Origin: Chryseobacterium antibioticum
Lineage (GTDB): Bacteria > Bacteroidota > Bacteroidia > Flavobacteriales > Weeksellaceae
Assembly: GCF_012927325.1 (NCBI RefSeq)
Contig: NZ_JABBGI010000030.1
Span: forward strand, 1-64,000
DNA length: 64,000 nt
Reading direction: 5' to 3'
Made by a program: the position numbers and the translations under genes. This document shows, in pieces, positions 26,172 to 34,016 of the stretch. Within the stretch, counting starts at the first letter, position 1; every line of letters begins with the position of its first letter. The notes below the pieces were generated by a model. That model searched no databases, was not told the DNA's origin, and saw nothing but the letters and a program-made list of their open reading frames with translations.

Positions 26172-26387
26172 TTTGAGTTGTTTTTTTTAAAGTTGTTTCT
26201 TGATTTTGAAATTGGCTAAACGTAGAAAACTAAGGTTGACATCTGCGATCTAGTTGTTTTCTTTTGTTGGTTTAAAGCAAAGGCACAAGTTCTTTTACTC
26301 TTTTTAAAACCTTATAGGTTTGAGCTTTTGCACCTATTAAAATAGTTTTCCAACTGATTAATAGCTTATGCTTAATCTAATCTTTAT
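26172..26387. other. Intergenic region with short inverted repeat
   Basis: 216 bp between the bestrophin and antiporter genes. GGCACAAG ... CTTTTGCACC (about 26280-26336) forms an imperfect inverted repeat whose centre is the small hairpin AAACCT-TAT-AGGTTT. It looks like a member of the dispersed intergenic repeats common in flavobacteria. I see no gene here. Confidence 0.4.
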
Positions 26388-27392
26388 TTAAAGTACAATA
26401 TTGTTCTTTGGAGTAATGGCTGGCGGAAGATCGGCTTCATCCAGCATATCTCTCATATCAATCTCTATGGTACGGCTGATCTGAGTGATCGGCACATCAT
26501 TCGGGCTGCCTTCAAAAGGGTTTACCGAAGCTTCTCCCACGCTGTCCAGGGTGTGGAAACACCAGGTTACCATTAATGAAAATGGAATATTAAACCACAA
26601 TGTCCAGCCTTCTAAAACAGTTCCTTCCCCCAATTTGTCCAGTTCTTTCAGTAATCCAAAAGGGACAAAAAGAATAAACAGCAACAACAAATATGTTGTA
26701 ATTGATGAAAAATTTCTGGGATATGGAAAGTTCTTAATTCTTTCTGCTTTTCCCTGATCATCGGTAAACTTCACCAGCTGCTGATTGATCTGGGTCCATT
26801 GAAAATCATTGATATCTCCTCTGGCATAAGCCTCGGACAATTCTTTGCTCTGGCTCGCCATCAGTTGGGTTGCCCTGTTTTTTTTACTTAAAATGTATTG
26901 AAGCTCAGATTCGGAAAGATAATTTTTCAGTTCATCATCCAGCTTGGTCAGTCTTTCCGGAATCTCATATTTTTTGGAATATTCGTCATATTGCGCCGTT
27001 CCCATATTCTCCCAGGTTCTTGGTTCGCGAAGCTGAAAACGAAGTGCTGTAAGCCATGCATAATGGCGGTGAAACATTTCTTTGACCTTTTTGGGATCTT
27101 TTCCGGAAAGTGCATCTCTCAGAATATATCCAAAACTACGGCTGTCATTGATAATTGCCCCGTAGATCTGTCTGGCCTCCCAAAGCCTGCTGTAACTTGC
27201 ATTATTTTTAAAACCTACGATAAAGGCTACGGCAGTTCCCAAAATAGCGATGGGCTGCCACGGAACGGAAACAAATTTCCATCCTAAAAAATACAAAACT
27301 GTTGGTATCGCCGATAATATCGTTAATACATAAATACTGCGTCTCGTCCAAACAGCGAACTCCAACGCTCCAAATCTCTTCCCTGAATGCAT
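26388..27392 (-). CDS. Bestrophin-family (UPF0187) anion channel
   Basis: 334 residues. Four membrane-helix regions and the bestrophin family signatures: RSIYVLTILSAIPTVLYFL near the N-terminus, AFIVGFKNNASYSRLWEARQIYGAIINDSRSF (about 56-88) and PFSLMVTWCFHTLDSVGEASVNPFEGSPNDVPI (about 274-305), where the Asn-Pro-Phe-Glu segment matches the acidic cluster. Bacterial homologues (for example KpBest) form pentameric ion channels. It is alone on the minus strand, 90 bp after the DUF2490 gene. Confidence 0.88.
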   Translation of the reverse strand: MHSGKRFGALEFAVWTRRSIYVLTILSAIPTVLYFLGWKFVSVPWQPIAILGTAVAFIVGFKNNASYSRLWEARQIYGAIINDSRSFGYILRDALSGKDPKKVKEMFHRHYAWLTALRFQLREPRTWENMGTAQYDEYSKKYEIPERLTKLDDELKNYLSESELQYILSKKNRATQLMASQSKELSEAYARGDINDFQWTQINQQLVKFTDDQGKAERIKNFPYPRNFSSITTYLLLLFILFVPFGLLKELDKLGEGTVLEGWTLWFNIPFSLMVTWCFHTLDSVGEASVNPFEGSPNDVPITQISRTIEIDMRDMLDEADLPPAITPKNNIVL

Positions 27393-27482
27393 ATGTGTTT
27401 ATTTATTTTGTGATCTGTTGATTATAGGGTCTAAACTAACAGTTTTTTTCTTCATCATGGCACCCGGCAAGTACCATCAATA

Positions 27483-28160
27483 TTAATTTTTATTAAAAGG
27501 AATATTACTATAAAAACCAATCTGGATCTGCCCGCGATTCCTGTTTTCCTGGATCTGATTCATATAACCGGCTTCTATTCTCATGTTTTTATTAATTACA
27601 TATCCTAAAGCTCCGTACACCCTGTTCCTGTCGAAAACGGGACTGTCAAAACTCAGGAATATCTCATTATAAACCGAAGCATACAGTGATTTCGGAAGCA
27701 TTTCTTTCTGGGTAATCGGAATATTGAGCCCGATCATATACCGGAATCTCATCCTGAAATCATCCTGCAGAAAACGTTCTTCCAAGCGGTACCTGTGCTG
27801 CAGATTAAAACGGCCAAACTTCTGCTTTGTTATAAACTGCTGGAAAATCCTGTGTTCAATATTTTCCTTTTTTTCACCGTTTACATAGGGCCGGCTTAAA
27901 ATAAAACCGTAACCCAGCAAAACATTATTGTTGTTTTCAGTCAGGTCATATCCTATCCCCGTACGAATCAATAACTGTTCAAGATCTCCTACTGCATCAA
28001 AGTTCCGGTACTGGATTTCGTTATGTAAATTCAGCTTCTTACTTATCTTATTATTCCCAAAATACATATACCATGCTCCTAAATCATTTTCCTGTGCAGA
28101 GGCTGCTATTGACCCCGGACTCAATACTGTAAATGCCAGCTTCGTAAAGACCTTTCTCAT
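27483..28160 (-). CDS. DUF2490 outer-membrane beta-barrel protein
   Basis: 225 residues. Signal peptide (SIAASAQ), then a DUF2490 pattern: DLGAWYMYFGNNKISKKLNLHNEIQYRNFDAVGDLEQLLIRTGIGY (about 26-70), repeated amphipathic beta strands and a terminal aromatic-rich strand (IQIGFYSNIPF). Likely a small porin-like barrel; function unknown. It is 90 bp upstream of the bestrophin gene; whether the two are linked is unclear. Confidence 0.82.
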   Translation of the reverse strand: MRKVFTKLAFTVLSPGSIAASAQENDLGAWYMYFGNNKISKKLNLHNEIQYRNFDAVGDLEQLLIRTGIGYDLTENNNNVLLGYGFILSRPYVNGEKKENIEHRIFQQFITKQKFGRFNLQHRYRLEERFLQDDFRMRFRYMIGLNIPITQKEMLPKSLYASVYNEIFLSFDSPVFDRNRVYGALGYVINKNMRIEAGYMNQIQENRNRGQIQIGFYSNIPFNKN

Positions 28161-28274
28161 AAATTCAATTACTATTATCTATCGTACACAACAAAATTAA
28201 TAATTTAAATCAATAATAGCAAGCAAAAAATGCTTCAGGCTTCAGGCTGTAAGTAACAGGCATAGTGATATAGG

Positions 28275-28667
28275 TTAGCCAGGAATCTGCTCTACCAGAA
28301 TTTCATTTCCTTCTGTATCAAAATAGGTGCAAGTCATCTTGTTCAGATCCATCTTCCACCCTTCCACTCCATTTTCTGCGCAGTCATTGCAGAAGGTAAG
28401 ATAATCTGTTCCGCCCTGCTGATGAAGCTTTAATCTGGTTTTAAAATGTTCCAGATTTAAGTTGTCTGAAACGGTAAGATGATCGTATTTCTTTCCGGTC
28501 TGCGTCGTCTCATTTTCTGTGTCGAAATACTGTGTGTTTCCATCTGCAACAGAAACCGTATACTCCGAAACGCCAAGATTTTTTATGGCCTGGATGTATT
28601 GGGGAAAATCTGCCCCGCTTTTTACCTTTTGATGCTCTGCTTTGATTTGTTCAATTGTAAATCTCAT
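28275..28667 (-). CDS. DUF1398 (YbcV-like) protein
   Basis: 130 residues, cytoplasmic. It matches DUF1398: RFTIEQIKAEHQKVKSGADFPQYIQAIKNLGVSEYTVSVADGNTQYF (about 2-48), then the LKLHQQGGTDYLTFCNDCAENGVEGWKMDLNKMTCTYFDTEGNEILVE tail (about 79-126). Two Cys (about 102 and 105) are spaced CNDC. E. coli YbcV belongs to the same family; function unknown. A 7-bp tandem repeat lies 32 bp upstream of its start. Confidence 0.85.
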   Translation of the reverse strand: MRFTIEQIKAEHQKVKSGADFPQYIQAIKNLGVSEYTVSVADGNTQYFDTENETTQTGKKYDHLTVSDNLNLEHFKTRLKLHQQGGTDYLTFCNDCAENGVEGWKMDLNKMTCTYFDTEGNEILVEQIPG

Positions 28668-28698
28668 CTCTGTTTTTTATGCTGTAGGTTTTATCATC

Positions 28699-28740
28699 AT
28701 TCTTAATTCTTAATTCTTAATTCTTAATTCTTAATTCTTA
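28699..28740. repeat. Tandem repeat, ATTCTTA x 6
   Basis: Six perfect copies of the 7-mer ATTCTTA lie 32 bp upstream of the DUF1398 start codon, where a promoter is expected. Copy-number change by slippage would change promoter spacing. Confidence 0.8.
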
Positions 28741-28814
28741 GTTTTTAATTCAAAATACCTGTGACCCCTCTCAAATTTAAAAATTTTTGGAACGCAAATG
28801 GATCATAAAATAAA

Positions 28815-28838
28815 AACCGGCAGATATTTCCGCCGGTT
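28815..28838 (-). terminator. Terminator at the end of the six-gene VOC/SRPBCC operon
   Basis: AACCGGC and GCCGGTT pair across a 10-nt loop and are followed on the minus strand by TTTATTTT, 36 nt past the stop of the 28874 gene. Confidence 0.7.
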
Positions 28839-28873
28839 AGTTTTAACTCTATTTCGTATACAAAATATGAATC

Positions 28874-29323
28874 TTAAGGATGCTGCTGCATTTTCGCCGG
28901 ATCGTCGTAGTTCACCATCCAGTTGATTCCGAATTTATCGGTAAACATTCCGAAATACGCGCCCCAGAAAGTATCTGCCATGGGCATCGTCACCTGTCCG
29001 CCTTCTGAAAGGCCATTAAATAATTTGTCAGCTTCTTCTTTAGATTCCGCATTGATAGAAATAGAGAAGTTATTTCCTGCTTTGAAGTTGAAAGCCCATT
29101 CTCCTCCGGTATCGCTCCCCATTAAAGTGGTTTCTTTTGAGATGGGAAGGGAAACATGCATAATTTTATCTTTGTCTTCTTCAGAGGTTTCTTTGCCTTC
29201 CACTGGAGGCATTTCTCCGAAAGTTCCGATGTAAGGATATTCTCCCCCGAAAACTGATTTATAGAAATCGAATGCTTCTTTGCAATTTCCATTAAATGTT
29301 AAATAAACGTTTACTGATGCCAT
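28874..29323 (-). CDS. VOC-family protein, PhnB-like
   Basis: 149 residues, PhnB/3-demethylubiquinone-methyltransferase-type VOC fold: SVNVYLTFNGNCKEAFDFYKSVFGGEYPYIGTFGEMPP (about 3-40) and the C-terminal DTFWGAYFGMFTDKFGINWMVNYD (about 118-141), both diagnostic. It probably binds a small molecule; no activity can be assigned. Last gene of a six-gene operon (31628 down to 28874). Confidence 0.87.
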   Translation of the reverse strand: MASVNVYLTFNGNCKEAFDFYKSVFGGEYPYIGTFGEMPPVEGKETSEEDKDKIMHVSLPISKETTLMGSDTGGEWAFNFKAGNNFSISINAESKEEADKLFNGLSEGGQVTMPMADTFWGAYFGMFTDKFGINWMVNYDDPAKMQQHP

Positions 29324-29362
29324 TGATTGTTTTTTATGAGTTAAGTTTTAATGAGTTTCTGT

Positions 29363-29905
29363 TTAAGATTTTTCAGATAAATCTTTTAATCTGGAAAGTC
29401 CTTTTTGGTAATCTTTCCCAATCGCATCTTCCATATTCATAAACAATTTCATTACCGTAAAGGGATAAGGTATTTTTGATGTAAATCCCCATGTCGCCTT
29501 GGTTCCATTGCCTTCCGGAACAATTTTCACGTAAGCATTGGCTTCACTTTCATAAGGTGTTAAAAATTTGATTTCTGTATCAATTCTTTTTCCTGCAGCA
29601 TCTATTTTTTTCACTTCCTGACATCCTTTTCCTGCAGCATCATTCTGACTGTCCCAGCATACTTTTTCGCCAGGCTGCCCGGTAGTTCCGGTCCAGTCTT
29701 TTTTCATGGCCGGATCCAGATCATTCCATGGACTCCACTGGTCCATTGCTTTTAATGTATTGGTCTGCTGCCATACTTTTTCGACGGGTGCATTGATGGT
29801 TATTGACTTTTCATACGCACAGTCTCCTGAGATAAAAGCGGCTACAACCATCCATAAAATAAGGATAGAAGCCAGAACGAGAATAATTTTTTTTAATATT
29901 TTCAT
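29363..29905 (-). CDS. SRPBCC-family protein with N-terminal membrane anchor
   Basis: 180 residues. One hydrophobic helix at residues 5-24 (ILVLASILILWMVVAAFI), then a polyketide-cyclase/SRPBCC domain starting ITINAPVEKVWQQTNTLKAMDQWSPWNDLD (about 37-66). The anchored form is common in Bacteroidota and suggests binding of a hydrophobic molecule near the membrane. Gaps of 9 and 39 bp to its neighbours place it inside the operon. Confidence 0.85.
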   Translation of the reverse strand: MKILKKIILVLASILILWMVVAAFISGDCAYEKSITINAPVEKVWQQTNTLKAMDQWSPWNDLDPAMKKDWTGTTGQPGEKVCWDSQNDAAGKGCQEVKKIDAAGKRIDTEIKFLTPYESEANAYVKIVPEGNGTKATWGFTSKIPYPFTVMKLFMNMEDAIGKDYQKGLSRLKDLSEKS

Positions 29906-29914
29906 AAATTAAGG

Positions 29915-30286
29915 TTATCGGTGTTGGTCAATCAGGATCATGTTTCCGTCCGGATCTTTCAGGAAGATATGTTCCGGTCCTGAAGTGCTTTCATCCGCCG
30001 CTTTCTCCAGCCCCACTCCATTTTCTTTTAAGTGCTTCTGAATATCCCGTACATCATCAAAAGATTCCAGATTCTGGGCATTTTCATCCCATCCCGGATT
30101 GAACGTCAGCATATTTCCGTCAAACATAGCCTGAAACAAACCTACCAAGGTACTTCCGTTTTTCATGATCAGATAATTCTGTTCCATTTTACCTGCCATA
30201 ACGGAGAATCCCAGTTTTTCGTAAAAATCTTTAGACTTCTGAAAATCTTTTACACTTAAACTGATTGAAAATGCTCCTAGTTTCAT
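29915..30286 (-). CDS. VOC-family (glyoxalase-like) protein
   Basis: 123 residues with one VOC domain: GAFSISLSVKDFQKSKDFYEKLGFSV at the start and GPEHIFLKDPDGNMILIDQHR at the end. It is the second VOC protein of this operon and a third lies at 23219-23599; ligands unknown. Gaps of 4 bp upstream and 9 bp downstream indicate co-transcription. Confidence 0.87.
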   Translation of the reverse strand: MKLGAFSISLSVKDFQKSKDFYEKLGFSVMAGKMEQNYLIMKNGSTLVGLFQAMFDGNMLTFNPGWDENAQNLESFDDVRDIQKHLKENGVGLEKAADESTSGPEHIFLKDPDGNMILIDQHR

Positions 30287-30290
30287 ATGT

Positions 30291-30689
30291 CTATTTTGTT
30301 TTTAAAGCTAATTTACTTCCCATCAACACCAATCCCCATACACCTATACCCAGGACCCAAAACCAAATCGGGGTTGGAAGGGAAAACATCATATAGATTG
30401 TTATACACAGAAAGATAATACCACAGACCACTGCCGAGGTATGTTTTCCGTTGTTTGCCACTTTTGAAGCTGTGAATCCTGAAACGAAAGCGGCCACTGC
30501 GTAAGCAATAATCACAAAGAACAGAGCCATAAAAGGAGCATGTGCCACATATTCTTTCATGGCCACCATATCATTACTTCCCGCTCCGGCAGGAGGCGGA
30601 TACATTTGGTGACCTATTTTCTCAATCATGGTAATGCAGACGATTCCTGCAATGAGTCCAGCTGGAACAGCCAATATTCTTCTTAGCAT
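30291..30689 (-). CDS. Small integral membrane protein
   Basis: 132 residues with four predicted membrane helices (about 3-22, 50-70, 84-103 and 106-125) and a polar loop MYPPPAGAGSNDMVAMKEY between helices 1 and 2. No catalytic motif seen and I do not recognise a named family. It is coupled to its neighbours by 2-bp and 4-bp gaps in the VOC/SRPBCC/DinB operon. Confidence 0.75.
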   Translation of the reverse strand: MLRRILAVPAGLIAGIVCITMIEKIGHQMYPPPAGAGSNDMVAMKEYVAHAPFMALFFVIIAYAVAAFVSGFTASKVANNGKHTSAVVCGIIFLCITIYMMFSLPTPIWFWVLGIGVWGLVLMGSKLALKTK

Positions 30690-30691
30690 GG

Positions 30692-31162
30692 TTATTGGTT
30701 TTTTAAACGGGTTTTGAAGTCCAGTTTTCCGTCATAACTTTTCCAATCTCCAATCAATTCTATATACTGCCCTTCTATTTTTTCGGTTTTTTTATTCCAC
30801 CTGAAGGTATAAACAAATTTACCTTTAAAAATACCGGAATGCTTTCCTTTAGGTTCTTCTGCCAGTTCGTATTCTCCGAATACCAGGCCTTTTCTTTTGG
30901 TATCTCTGTATTTTGTGATGGTGACTTTTCCTTCGTATTTTGCATAGTTTTCATCCACAAGAGAGTACCCGGAAATAAAGTATTCCTGGTCATTCTTTTT
31001 GTTCTGTTCGGAAATATTGACTTTCAGTTTCAGTTCCTGTCCCCGGTTACCAATGGTTCCGATGTAAGGTTTACTGTTGTTTAGCCAGACATTTGAAATA
31101 TCCGGCATTTGCCCCCATGCAAAATTGCAGGCAAGAATGAGGATCCATAAAAATTTTTTCAT
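30692..31162 (-). CDS. Secreted protein of unknown function
   Basis: 156 residues. Signal peptide (cut near NFAWGQ), then an all-beta region with Tyr/Lys-rich strands (GTIGNRGQELKLKVNI, GKHSGIFKGKFVYTFRWNKKTEKIEGQYIELIGDWKS). It resembles a small lipocalin-like or DUF2147-type periplasmic barrel, but I cannot assign a family. Second gene of the operon. Confidence 0.7.
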   Translation of the reverse strand: MKKFLWILILACNFAWGQMPDISNVWLNNSKPYIGTIGNRGQELKLKVNISEQNKKNDQEYFISGYSLVDENYAKYEGKVTITKYRDTKRKGLVFGEYELAEEPKGKHSGIFKGKFVYTFRWNKKTEKIEGQYIELIGDWKSYDGKLDFKTRLKNQ

Positions 31163-31172
31163 ACTGTGTTAT

Positions 31173-31628
31173 TTAAACTCCAAATTGAGATAAGTGGTGA
31201 TTCAGATGTTTTGCAAACATATTGTTCCACTCTGTAGATTTTAATTTTCCAAAAGAAAATGATTCTTTCCCATCAAAAGCTTCAGGACCCAGCTGTTGTG
31301 TTTTCTGAATGAATCCGATCAGTCTTTTCTTCTCTTCATCAAAGTTTTTTCTTCCGGTAATCAAAAATTGTGGGGCTGTAGGGGAATCTCTGGAATAGGC
31401 TTTTTCTCCCACCACTTTTGGCTTTACAAATGTTTTTAAAATAAACTTTGCAATAGATCCCGGTTTTTTATGCTTTTCTGGCTCGTACACCATTTCATAG
31501 GATACGCTGCAATGCGCAAGCATCTGGTCAACCGTCATTTTCCCCCATAGTCCGTGGGTATCTTCCACCAAATTATTTATCCTATCAATATAGTTCTGAG
31601 CATCTTTTGCATCAAATACATTTTCCAT
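31173..31628 (-). CDS. DUF1569/DinB-like protein
   Basis: 151 residues. A four-helix-bundle DinB-type protein of the DUF1569 group: LWGKMTVDQMLAHCSVSYEMVYEPE (about 28-52) and the C-terminal MFAKHLNHHLSQFGV. The His in MLAHC and the HLNHHLSQF triad are the metal-binding positions of DinB-type folds. Such proteins are thought to be thiol-dependent or metal-dependent transferases, but this one is uncharacterised. First gene of the six-gene operon and just downstream of a good -7 box. Confidence 0.85.
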   Translation of the reverse strand: MENVFDAKDAQNYIDRINNLVEDTHGLWGKMTVDQMLAHCSVSYEMVYEPEKHKKPGSIAKFILKTFVKPKVVGEKAYSRDSPTAPQFLITGRKNFDEEKKRLIGFIQKTQQLGPEAFDGKESFSFGKLKSTEWNNMFAKHLNHHLSQFGV

Positions 31629-31650
31629 ATTATGTCTAATTATCTGAAAG

Positions 31651-31658
31651 CAAATATA
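31651..31658 (-). promoter_or_regulatory. -7 box for the six-gene VOC/SRPBCC/DinB operon
   Basis: On the minus strand TATATTTG matches TAnnTTTG, about 23 nt before the ATG at 31628. Predicted start of transcription is about 17 nt before the start codon. Confidence 0.5.
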
Positions 31659-31845
31659 TCAGTTTTTTCTTTTGATTTTTATACGGTAATGAAAAAAAAG
31701 GTGACGTGTTTTCGGGTGAGGTTTGGGTTGCTAGTTATTGGTTGCTGGTTGCTAGTGTTAATATACAGGGATTTCGGGATGCGAGGTTAATTATTGGTAA
31801 AATTTATCGTATTTTCAACACTTTACACTCTGAAACCCTACCACT

Positions 31846-33039
31846 CTATTCCTCTATAACTCCAGTACTCTCCACCGGTGTTGCCTTTTTAAAAATAAAC
31901 CAGAGTTTGATCTTTAAAGCAATCCAACCAATGATAGCATACACTACAAGTAAGATGCTTAAATGTTTTAAATAAGGAAACGTAAGTTCAACAGAGCCTT
32001 TCTGTATTAACAAGATTTTAAAGGCCTGAAGAAAGGGAGTCAGGGGTATAATATTGGCGATGAATTGTACGAAAGCCGGCATTGCGCTCAAGGGCCACGT
32101 AAATCCACTGATGATAAATGCGGGAGATGCAATAACCATCAGGATCTGAGTGGCTTTCAAAGCATCAGGAATCAGTATACTGATGAATACACCTAAAAAT
32201 GAAGCGGAGCCTACAAATACTGCCGTAAGAAGAATAAAATTAAGAATTCCTTCCGGCATCGGGACCCGGAAAATCATGTGCATAAAGTAATAAATCCCAA
32301 CAATAAGAATGGAAGATATCCAGATTGGGATCACTTTGATCAACATGGTTGGAAAAGCCCATTTTTTCATCTTAACGTATTCTTTCACAAAAGATCCTCT
32401 TTCAAATTCAGCGGCAAAACTTACAGCCATCGCCAGAAGAATAACCTGCTGAAGAACTACAGCCAGCATTGCCGGCCACATGAAAATAAGATAATTTCCT
32501 GTGGTATTGAAAAGGGTGATATAGTTGGCTTTGAAAGGTTCATATTGCGTAGCAGCCTTTGTTGCGGGCATTCCAGCTTTCTGTAAAGCTTTAATTGATG
32601 CTCCGGCGGAAAAAGTTCCTATCGTAAGCTGAAGTGCTTTGGAGGCAAAATTGGCGGTAAGAACGTTTCCGGTGTTGATATAAACATTCAGTTCGGGATA
32701 TTTTTTCTGAAGCATTTCTGCCTCAAACCTGGATGGAATAATCACTACCGCTGCTGCTTCATGCCGGATCACCTCATCTTTTATACTCAGTGGTTCCTGG
32801 GCATATTTAATGATGCTGATGCTTTTATTATCATCCAGCATATCTGTCAGCTGGCTTGATAACGGCGTATTATCCCTGTCGATCACCAATACCGGCGTAT
32901 TTTCCACTTTTCCGCTTTTGTAAACGAAACCCAACAGCGTGGCATAGAATACCGGGGCCAGAAAAAATACGGTCCTTAGGGTAGAATTGCCGATAAAAAG
33001 CCTGAACTCTCGTTTTAAAAGTCGGAAAAATTCTTTCAT
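31846..33039 (-). CDS. ABC-2 type membrane permease
   Basis: 397 residues. One membrane helix near residue 20-38, a large extracytoplasmic domain (about 45-170, VENTPVLVIDRDNTPLSSQL), then five helices (about 180-380) typical of the ABC2_membrane_3/YhgE class (KEYVKMKKWAFPTMLIKVIPIWISS and SGFTWPLSAMPAFVQFIANIIPLTPFLQAFK are diagnostic). It should be the inner-membrane channel of an export complex with the HlyD-type and TolC-type proteins encoded just upstream. The ATP-binding subunit is missing from the cluster. It starts 2 nt after the HlyD gene. Confidence 0.9.
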   Translation of the reverse strand: MKEFFRLLKREFRLFIGNSTLRTVFFLAPVFYATLLGFVYKSGKVENTPVLVIDRDNTPLSSQLTDMLDDNKSISIIKYAQEPLSIKDEVIRHEAAAVVIIPSRFEAEMLQKKYPELNVYINTGNVLTANFASKALQLTIGTFSAGASIKALQKAGMPATKAATQYEPFKANYITLFNTTGNYLIFMWPAMLAVVLQQVILLAMAVSFAAEFERGSFVKEYVKMKKWAFPTMLIKVIPIWISSILIVGIYYFMHMIFRVPMPEGILNFILLTAVFVGSASFLGVFISILIPDALKATQILMVIASPAFIISGFTWPLSAMPAFVQFIANIIPLTPFLQAFKILLIQKGSVELTFPYLKHLSILLVVYAIIGWIALKIKLWFIFKKATPVESTGVIEE

Positions 33040-33041
33040 AA

Positions 33042-34001
33042 TTACTTCAGAATAACGTTAGCATTAACCAATATACTTTTAGCCTTACTCATGTCTGTTG
33101 GTTTCACTTTGATCTCATAGACGGCGTCCTGCAACTGGTAATCAGGATAAGCAGTGGTAATATCTGCATATCTGGTAAGCTGCTTGATGTAAACAACTTT
33201 ACCTGTCAGCGTTTCTTTATTATACACCACCTGCATATTGACCTTCTGCCCTTTTTTATATTTAGAAATAGCACTTTCAGGCACTGTGAACCTGAAGTAG
33301 GTACTTTCGGGAATATATCCGTTGAACAGAGCAAAACCAGCCGTAGCGAGCTCTCCTGTATTCAGACTGATGGTTTCTATTTCCATATCATTGGTGGCGA
33401 TAATATATCTTTCGGAGTAGGCTACATTGGCTTCCTGAAGAGCACCTTTCGCTTGGGAGGCCTGTCCGGCTGCCATTTCTACTTTTTCGAAGCGGGTTCC
33501 TCTCTGTACATCATCCAGTTCTGCAACCACCGCATCATATTGGGCTTTTGCTCCCTGAAGTTTTGCATAGACCTCATCGTGTGCCTGTGGAGACATCAGG
33601 CTGTCGAGATACATATTATTGGCTCTTTTAAAGGATTTCTGGGCAAATTCATACTGTTCTTTCAAGCCTTTGTATTTAGCCTGAAGCTGTCTCAGTTGGT
33701 CTGCCGTAGCTCCGTTTTTCGCCATCTGCTCCTGGGCTGTTGCAGAACTTACTGCGCCCTGGGCCTGTGCTATTTTTGCAGACACTTCCGGAACATCAAG
33801 CAATGCCAGTGTATCTCCTTTTTTTACGGTCTGACCTTCAGTTACGTATATTTTCAGAATTCTTCCGGTAACCTTGGCTGCAAAGGAAATGACATCCTTC
33901 TTGGTTTTGCCTTCTGAATCATTAAGATTTTCCTTTTTTTCACTGCAGCTCCCTACTAGAAAAAGAACAGCAAAGACTATGAATATATTTTTATGCATCA
34001 T
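33042..34001 (-). CDS. HlyD/MFP-type periplasmic adaptor, lipoprotein-like
   Basis: 319 residues. Signal ending VGSC (Cys about 19), a lipoyl/biotinyl-type strand (TGRILKIYVTEGQTVKKGDTLALLDVPEV, about 46-74), a long coiled coil (about 75-165, with QAQGAVSSATAQEQMAKNG and AQKSFKRANNMYLDSL) and a beta-barrel C-terminal half. It bridges the inner-membrane permease and the TolC channel. It sits 15 nt after the TolC gene and 2 nt before the permease gene. Confidence 0.9.
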   Translation of the reverse strand: MMHKNIFIVFAVLFLVGSCSEKKENLNDSEGKTKKDVISFAAKVTGRILKIYVTEGQTVKKGDTLALLDVPEVSAKIAQAQGAVSSATAQEQMAKNGATADQLRQLQAKYKGLKEQYEFAQKSFKRANNMYLDSLMSPQAHDEVYAKLQGAKAQYDAVVAELDDVQRGTRFEKVEMAAGQASQAKGALQEANVAYSERYIIATNDMEIETISLNTGELATAGFALFNGYIPESTYFRFTVPESAISKYKKGQKVNMQVVYNKETLTGKVVYIKQLTRYADITTAYPDYQLQDAVYEIKVKPTDMSKAKSILVNANVILK

Positions 34002-34016
34002 TTTAATGGTAAGGGA

